Below, piece by piece: positions 59,057-64,000 of a DNA stretch of 64,000 bases. The notes under the pieces are model-generated. The model saw nothing but the letters and a program-made list of their open reading frames with translations. It had not been told where the DNA came from and searched no databases. The stretch lies in NCBI GenBank assembly GCA_964545875.1, contig CAZJHH010000004.1, positions 286,797-350,796 on the forward strand. Reading direction: 5' to 3'. This DNA comes from DAIPKP01 sp964545875. GTDB lineage: Bacteria; Synergistota; Synergistia; Synergistales; Aminiphilaceae. Position numbers and translations under genes: made by a program. Position 1 is the first letter of the stretch. Every line of letters starts with the position of its first letter.

Positions 59057-60088
59057 TCATGCATTCCCAAGCTCGTGAAGAATGACCTCTGCGGCGGCAC
59101 ATACATCCTCTTCGGTAACGTCCAGATGGGTCACGCAACGAAGGAAATCCCCCATGCCGGAGAAAAGCACTCCCCGAGAAGCGCATCGTTTCGTGAGATC
59201 TGCGGCGGAACAGCTCAGGCTTCGGGCATCCAGAAAGACCATGTTCGTGGAAAATTCATCATATCGCACCTTCAGTCCGCCGTGACGGAGCAGCTCCGCC
59301 AGCAGCGCCGCATGGCGATGGTCATCCACAAGCCGGGAAAGGTTGTTCTTCAGGGCATAGGTTCCCGCGGCCGCAAGAAGCCCTGCCTGCCGCATGCCGC
59401 CTCCCACCATTTTCCGCCACTCCCGGGCCCGCTCCACTACCTCCCGGGAGCCGCAGAGAAGAGATCCCACGGGAGCTCCAAGCCCCTTGGAGAGGCAAAG
59501 CTGTACCGTATCTACACATTCCGTATAGCTCCGGAGAGGAACCTGATACTTCACTGCGGCGTTCCAAAGCCGAGCACCATCGAGATGGATCAGCAGACCC
59601 CGGCTTCGGGCTTTTTCTGCAAAGGCTCGGAACGTTTCCGGAGGAACCGCTCTCCCTCCTCCTCGGTTGTGGGTATTCTCCAGGCAAACCATTTTTGCGG
59701 TATTAAAGTGTACGTTCGTCGAGCGACACCACCGAAAAACATCCTCCTCCAGAGGAAGTCCCTCGGATTCCCTCGCCAGAAAAGGCATGAGTCCTCCAAG
59801 AACCGCGAGGCCCCCCCGCTCGTAATTGTAGATATGACTATCCTCTCCGAGAATTACCCCATCTCCCGAAACACATTGCGCGAGAAGGGCGATCAGATTT
59901 CCCTGAGTTCCCGAGGCCATGAAAATGGAAGCTTCCTTTCCCGCCATGTCCGCCCCCAAAGTTTCGAGTTCGTGTACGGCTGGATCTTCCTGATAAACGT
60001 CGTCTCCCACAGCAGCCGAGAAAATGGCTTTTCGCATGGCTTCGGAAGGCTGTGTTACCGTATCGCTCCTCAAATCAATGGCTTTCAT
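59057..60088 (-). CDS. ltaE: Low-specificity L-threonine aldolase
   Basis: A 343-residue PLP enzyme of fold type I. LRSDTVTQPSEAMRKAI at the N-terminus, GDDVYQEDPAVHELE, FMASGTQGNLIAL, LENTHNRGGGRAVPP, IHLDGARLWNAAV and the PLP lysine in CLSKGLGAPVGSLLCG (about residue 202) are all conserved. It splits L-threonine or allo-threonine to glycine and acetaldehyde. Start at 60088 behind AAAGGAG. Suits an amino-acid fermenter. Confidence 0.94.
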   Translation of the reverse strand: MKAIDLRSDTVTQPSEAMRKAIFSAAVGDDVYQEDPAVHELETLGADMAGKEASIFMASGTQGNLIALLAQCVSGDGVILGEDSHIYNYERGGLAVLGGLMPFLARESEGLPLEEDVFRWCRSTNVHFNTAKMVCLENTHNRGGGRAVPPETFRAFAEKARSRGLLIHLDGARLWNAAVKYQVPLRSYTECVDTVQLCLSKGLGAPVGSLLCGSREVVERAREWRKMVGGGMRQAGLLAAAGTYALKNNLSRLVDDHRHAALLAELLRHGGLKVRYDEFSTNMVFLDARSLSCSAADLTKRCASRGVLFSGMGDFLRCVTHLDVTEEDVCAAAEVILHELGNA

Positions 60089-60215
60089 GTACAGCACTCC
60101 TTTAACGGTCAAGAGTTGATGATTTTGATTCTTCAATACCCCAGCCCGGGGTTTTCAACAACAGTAAAAACTCGGGATCGCGGAAAGACATCCGCCCTCA
60201 AGTTTTTCCGAACAC

Positions 60216-61043
60216 TTAAAGATCGATTCCCAAGCGCGCCCAGGGAAGAGAGGTCTCTTCGAAGGAAACGCCCAAGGCCCTACCGGCTCTGTTGTTTCCA
60301 TGAAAATCAGATCCTCCCGTGGGGTAGAGCCCTACTCTATCCCCCATACGGAGATACCGGAGCTGCTGTTCCGGGGTATGCATGGCATAGAGAGACTCAA
60401 GCCCCCAAAGCCCCTGGTCTCGAAGTTTTTGCAGCAGAACTTCCAGAGCGTCGTCATCAAGACCGGTCTGCACGGGATGGGCAAGAACCGCCACTCCTCC
60501 GGCAGAAGAGATCAGCCGGATGCACGCCTCCGGAGAGAGACGATCCCGATTCGCATAACCGGGCTTTCCCCTTTCAAGATATCTGGCGAAAGCCTCATCG
60601 GTATTCTTTGCATATCCCCGGCGCACCATTACCTTGGCAAAGTGAGGGCGCCCCAAAACTTCTCCCCCTGCCTCTCGAAGCACTTCTTCCATGGCGAGAG
60701 GCATGCCGAGCTTTTCAAGGTTTTCCAGAATACGGGCATTCCGCTGATCTCGACCTCGGCGAAGCTGTTCCAAGGCTGTGCCTAAATCCTTCGAGGCAGG
60801 GTCGAAGGCATATCCCAGAATGTGCATGGTATACGGAGCTTCCGCAGAAAGTTCCACCCCGGCAAGTCCTCGAAGGCCGTATCTCCTGCATCCTCGAAGA
60901 AAACGAGGGATTCCCGAAACCGTATCATGATCCGTAAGGCTCATCACTCGAAGGCCCCGTCGCTTTCCCAACAGGGCAAGCTCTTCAGGAGTACGGGTAC
61001 CATCGGAAAAGGTGCTGTGCAGATGAAGGTCAATACGCATCAT
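60216..61043 (-). CDS. PHP-domain phosphoesterase (YciV/RNase AM-like)
   Basis: A 275-residue PHP protein. RIDLHLHSTFSDGTRTPEELA (metal site 1), SLTDHDTVSGI, GVELSAE, HPVQTG and GSDFHGNNR (last ligands) are all conserved in the order found in YciV. YciV in E. coli is an exonuclease that acts on 3',5'-nucleotide bisphosphate and 5' RNA ends. Two ATG codons start it (61043, 61040). Confidence 0.9.
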   Translation of the reverse strand: MMRIDLHLHSTFSDGTRTPEELALLGKRRGLRVMSLTDHDTVSGIPRFLRGCRRYGLRGLAGVELSAEAPYTMHILGYAFDPASKDLGTALEQLRRGRDQRNARILENLEKLGMPLAMEEVLREAGGEVLGRPHFAKVMVRRGYAKNTDEAFARYLERGKPGYANRDRLSPEACIRLISSAGGVAVLAHPVQTGLDDDALEVLLQKLRDQGLWGLESLYAMHTPEQQLRYLRMGDRVGLYPTGGSDFHGNNRAGRALGVSFEETSLPWARLGIDL

Positions 61044-61088
61044 GAGGCGCTCCCTTTCTTCATTAAAAAATTACACACGACAAAACAA

Positions 61089-61124
61089 TGCACACCGAAG
61101 ACCTTCCAAGAGGCCCTCGGTGCA
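61089..61124 (-). terminator. Terminator of cheW
   Basis: TGCACACCGAAGACC (61089-61103) pairs with GGCCCTCGGTGCA (61112-61124) with small mismatches. UUGUUUUG follows on the minus strand. Confidence 0.7.
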
Positions 61125-61172
61125 CAGAATAAAACCAGGGGAAATTATTCCAAGAGCACGGATCCGAGGGAG

Positions 61173-61691
61173 CTATTCCTTTTCGTCTCCCTCATCAAGT
61201 TCGAAAAGGCTCGCGAGATCGAGAAGAACGATGAGGCGCCCGTCATCAGCCTTGGCTACTCCCCGGAGATATTTTTTATCCACGCTGGCCTCCATGGAAG
61301 CATCCGCAGACTCGATCTGTGATTCCCATATGGTGCTTACTTCCCGCACCGCATCCACGAGAAAACCGAAAAGCACATCTTCATCGAGAACCGCCACTAC
61401 AATCCGGGATTCCGGAGTGATTTCCTGAGGTTCTCCTCCCATTTTCTGGGAGATATCCATCACCGGTATCACCGTGCCCCGAAGATTGATAACCCCCCGA
61501 ACATAGTGAGAAGCGTTGGGCACCCGAGTGATAATAGGAGGCACCCGCACGATTTCTCGTACGAGGTTTACGTCCAGTGCGTAATTCTCTCCAAAAAGGT
61601 TGAAGACAAGGACAATTTCCTCGTTTCCGCGATACTCTTCCAGCATCCCGTCATGCTGGGCAATCTCGGCATGCATATTCTCTCTTGTCAT
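61173..61691 (-). CDS. cheW: Chemotaxis coupling protein CheW
   Basis: A 172-residue protein. LVFNLFGENYALDVNLVREIVRVPPIITRVPNASHYVRGVINLRGTVIPVMDI is the typical CheW core, and DDGRLIVLLDLASLFE is the C-terminal signature. A hydrophilic N-terminal tail of about 22 residues is extra. It links receptors such as the one at 17.9 kb to CheA. Start behind GGAGGG. It stands alone here, without other che genes. Confidence 0.95.
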   Translation of the reverse strand: MTRENMHAEIAQHDGMLEEYRGNEEIVLVFNLFGENYALDVNLVREIVRVPPIITRVPNASHYVRGVINLRGTVIPVMDISQKMGGEPQEITPESRIVVAVLDEDVLFGFLVDAVREVSTIWESQIESADASMEASVDKKYLRGVAKADDGRLIVLLDLASLFELDEGDEKE

Positions 61692-61788
61692 CTGGGCTAT
61701 CCCTCCCTACCCTTTTCTCCTTTTCCGAAAATCCGGAAGAGTTCAAGGTTTACATCATTATACTCGACATCCGCCTCTCCTAGAAGAA

Positions 61789-62832
61789 CTATTCCCGGAG
61801 TTTTTCAGGGAAAATTTCAAGGATATCGTTCAAAATCGCCGCTGCGGTGGAACGCCCACCCACGCCCGAACCGGTAAAACAAAGATCTCCGTGAAGATCG
61901 GTAGTCATAAGAGCTCCGCAGGTAACTCCCTCCATGGAAGCCAGAGGATGGTTATCCGGAATCATTTCCGGCGCCACACGAAGGGAGCAGCCCTGGGAAT
62001 CTCTCGCAATTCTCGTGATAAGACGCACACAGTTGCCCTTCCTGCGGGCGGTCTCCATGTAGCTCGGGGTAACCTGACGTATTCCTTCGATGGCGATCCG
62101 GGAAAGAACATCCTTGTCCGCCCCCATGAAATCCTGAGCCACGATCATTCCTTTTATGGCGCTTTCGAGACCATCGATATCGATACATGGATCCGGCTCT
62201 GCATAGCCTTTTCGCTGAGCTTCCATGAGGGCCTCGTCAAAGGATGCTCCCTGGGAAATGACATGGAGCATGTAATTGCAAGTACCACTCAGAGCTCCTT
62301 CAAAGGAAAGGATGGAGGCTCCTCTCAGAGAATTCCGGCGAAGAGAAAAAAGAGGAATTCCCGAGAGCACCGTTCCCTCGTAGAGAAAGAAACGTCCCTT
62401 TCGTCGGGCTATCTCCCGGAGCTCCTGGTAATAGTAAGCCACGGCACCTCTGTTGGTAGTCACCACATGGGCTCCCTTGGAAAGGGCTTTTTCCATGTAT
62501 CCCGCCCCGGGCTGCCCTCGTTCGTAATCATTTCTCGTACACTCCACAAGGATATCATAGTCCAGCATGTGGATGAGATCTTCCGTAGCCCCTCCGGGAA
62601 AGACCTTCTCTCCCTCTCCGGGAGTATAGGATTTCGATTTGTGCCAGGAGAGAATGGACGTTTCCGCTAATCCCCGGGGATTGCACAAAGCTCCTCGAGT
62701 TCGGGTGATAACTCCCGTGAGAAGGGGCGCTACGCCGCAAGACTCCTCAAGAAAGGAAGCTTTTGCAGAAAGAAGTCGAACAAATTCCCGACCTACATTT
62801 CCTAATCCCACAAGTACAATTTTCGGTCTCAT
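61789..62832 (-). CDS. hom: Homoserine dehydrogenase
   Basis: A 347-residue enzyme. The NAD(P)-binding VLVGLGNVGREFVRLL is N-terminal; VTTNRGAVA, VLSGIPLFSLRRNSL, and GALSGTCNYMLHVISQGASFDEALMEAQRKGYAEPDPCIDIDGLESAIKGM form the catalytic region. GSGVGGRSTAAAILNDI is at the end. There is no C-terminal ACT domain, so it is the short, probably unregulated form. It makes homoserine for threonine and methionine. Single gene with its own promoter. Confidence 0.94.
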   Translation of the reverse strand: MRPKIVLVGLGNVGREFVRLLSAKASFLEESCGVAPLLTGVITRTRGALCNPRGLAETSILSWHKSKSYTPGEGEKVFPGGATEDLIHMLDYDILVECTRNDYERGQPGAGYMEKALSKGAHVVTTNRGAVAYYYQELREIARRKGRFFLYEGTVLSGIPLFSLRRNSLRGASILSFEGALSGTCNYMLHVISQGASFDEALMEAQRKGYAEPDPCIDIDGLESAIKGMIVAQDFMGADKDVLSRIAIEGIRQVTPSYMETARRKGNCVRLITRIARDSQGCSLRVAPEMIPDNHPLASMEGVTCGALMTTDLHGDLCFTGSGVGGRSTAAAILNDILEIFPEKLRE

Positions 62833-62957
62833 AATGCCACCTCGTTAAGAAACATCAATGGTTTCTCAAATTTTTTCTCTCTTCGAAAAAAGGCCTTGGG
62901 GATGTCTCTTTACAAAAAGATATCCCTCTCGCAAATTCCCTTTGGGGAACACTCCGC

Positions 62958-62966
62958 ATTATAACA
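62958..62966 (-). promoter_or_regulatory. Extended -10 promoter of hom
   Basis: TGTTATAAT (TGn plus perfect TATAAT at 62963-62958) on the minus strand; weak -35. Leader about 120 nt. Confidence 0.6.
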
Positions 62967-63029
62967 ACAATTTCTCCTCGAAGGTATGGAATATCGACGA
63001 AAAGGACGCCAGTACCTTCGAAAAGAAGA

Positions 63030-63049
63030 GGCTTATGATATCATAAGCC
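63030..63049. repeat. 20-bp perfect palindrome upstream of the DeoC-like gene
   Basis: GGCTTATGATATCATAAGCC is identical on both strands. It lies 80 bases before the DeoC-like start, in the divergent region with hom. It looks more like a dimeric-protein operator than a terminator, since it has no loop. Confidence 0.65.
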
Positions 63050-63129
63050 GGAATCACGTTGGATTTTTCCCCCGAGGAAACCCCTTTATATGTTTTCTGC
63101 TATCCAGCATATTCTAAGGAGAGGGTATT

Positions 63130-63927
63130 ATGACCGATGTAGATCTTCTTACTCAAAAAGCACGAAAACAGGCGGCTCTCGCAGAAGCGGGGCTTTTGAA
63201 AAAACCTCCTCTTCAAACTCTTCGATCTTTCGTAGACCATACGCTCCTGTTGCCGGGATACTCGGAAAAAGACATCCATGCTCTCTGCGAAGAAGCGGCA
63301 ACCTTCGGATTTGCTTCGGTATGCATCCCCTCTCTGGCGGTTCCTCTAGCCCGGGAACATCTTGCTCACACGAACATCCGAATCGGCGCCATGGTAAGCC
63401 TTCCTTTGGGAACATCTCCGATTTCCACAAAGCTGGACGAGATCACCTTCGCTCTGGAACATGGCGCCCAGGAAATTCATGTGATGCCGCACCTCTCGAA
63501 CATCCGAAACGGCCAAAAGGAAAAACTCCAGGAAGAACTCCTCATGCTTCGCCGAGAAACTCGGGGAAGACATCTTCATATCGTACTCGAAACATCTCTT
63601 CTTTCTCACGAAGAAATCATCTGTATCACTCGGCTCGTCTCCCATGCAGAGGCAGACTATATCGCAAGCGGCACGGGATTCTTCGGAAGGATCCGGCCCA
63701 TTGACGTGGCTCTCATATATGTAGCCTCGTCTTCGGCCCTTAAAATAAAAGCTTCTGGAGAGATTAACTCTTCCGAACAGATTCGCACTTTCTGTGCCCT
63801 GGGAGCTTCCCGAATCGGCACCTCCTGGGGAGCCAGCATTTTTTCCCCTGCGGCATGCGGGCAATGTGAACATACCCCGAAGGCGCTCCCGAAAATTCGA
63901 GATCCATGGCTCTCGAAAACCATCTAG
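63130..63927 (+). CDS. DeoC/DERA-like aldolase family protein lacking the Schiff-base lysine
   Basis: A 265-residue TIM-barrel protein of the DeoC family: FVDHTLLLPGYSEKDI (residues 34-49), GFASVCIPSLAVPLAREHL, GAMVSLPLGTSPISTKLDEITFALEHGAQEIHVM, and KIKASGEINSSEQIRTFCALGASRIGTSWG. In true deoxyribose-phosphate aldolase the motifs are EIDMV (Asp) and FIKTSTGF (Schiff-base Lys). Here they read EIHVM (His117) and YIASGTGF (Ala179). The second lysine (KxKASG, Lys207) is kept. It is therefore probably not a normal DERA; it may have another activity or bind sugar phosphates only. The start follows AAGGAGAGG. The 73 bases after it are empty. Confidence 0.75.
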   Translation: MTDVDLLTQKARKQAALAEAGLLKKPPLQTLRSFVDHTLLLPGYSEKDIHALCEEAATFGFASVCIPSLAVPLAREHLAHTNIRIGAMVSLPLGTSPISTKLDEITFALEHGAQEIHVMPHLSNIRNGQKEKLQEELLMLRRETRGRHLHIVLETSLLSHEEIICITRLVSHAEADYIASGTGFFGRIRPIDVALIYVASSSALKIKASGEINSSEQIRTFCALGASRIGTSWGASIFSPAACGQCEHTPKALPKIRDPWLSKTI

Positions 63928-64000
63928 AAAAAGACGGAAATATTTTTTCTCCCTGGCAGCTAACAGGAAACGTGCCGTAAAAAGCCCCGGGGACATGGAG

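Noticed and set aside
1..64000. CRISPR arrays, insertion sequences, prophage or plasmid genes
   Set aside because: No regularly spaced repeats, transposase, integrase or phage structural gene was found in any frame.

Overview
The window is one moderately GC-rich bacterial segment, densely coded on both strands. Most Shine-Dalgarno sequences are strong (AGGAGG type), and GTG or TTG starts are common. The gene content points to a strictly anaerobic fermenter that handles amino acids and formate and evolves H2. It includes an [FeFe]-hydrogenase of the trimeric NAD/ferredoxin type, two selenocysteine formate dehydrogenases, a FocA formate channel, amino-acid uptake and peptidase genes, SpoVS outside a sporulation locus, CheW and an MCP. 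A member of the Synergistota, or a similar amino-acid-fermenting anaerobe, fits best. That assignment is inference from gene content, because there is no rRNA in the window.

Layout. 1-3.1 kb: end of an Elp3-like radical SAM gene, a MATE exporter and an RpiR regulator. 3.2-6.5 kb (minus): a complete ECF nickel/cobalt transporter operon, nikK-nikM-nikL-nikQ-nikO, behind a textbook NikR-type operator. Divergent from it is an fdhD-like gene whose product has no cysteine. 7.5-12.8 kb: hisS-aspS-metallohydrolase, spoVS and a cold-shock gene. 13-20 kb (plus): tex, an unknown gene, two tandem periplasmic amino-acid-binding proteins each with its own promoter and terminator, and a chemoreceptor. 20-27.3 kb (minus): PpiC foldase, ClC channel, a carnitine/choline acyltransferase-family protein (rare in bacteria), a quaternary-amine ABC transporter and a CPBP protease. 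27.4-30.6 kb: DEAD-box helicase and a NYN-OST-HTH protein.

30.7-50.7 kb is the metabolic heart. Operon A (minus) encodes NuoE-like, [2Fe-2S], NuoF-like, selenoprotein FdhA-1, FocA and MobA. Then come YfcC and a divergent M20 amidohydrolase. Operon B (minus) encodes HydC, a [2Fe-2S] protein, HydB and HydA. Operon C (minus) encodes a MoeA-like protein, selenoprotein FdhA-2 and FmdE. A and B have the same order of diaphorase subunits and differ in the catalytic subunit at the end (FdhA or HydA). Operon C has no diaphorase of its own and lies directly upstream of B. Both FdhA genes are interrupted by one in-frame UGA at the catalytic position, followed by a strong hairpin, so each should be read as one long gene. 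Several of these operons have long structured leaders.

51-64 kb: mgtE behind a small MgtL-like leader ORF, rplM-rpsI, and a long housekeeping run (PHP phosphoesterase, threonine aldolase, amidase, GerMN protein, rph, rdgB, secG, nicotinate phosphoribosyltransferase). Then cheW, homoserine dehydrogenase and a DeoC-like protein that lacks the Schiff-base lysine. I saw no tRNA, rRNA, CRISPR array, insertion sequence or prophage.
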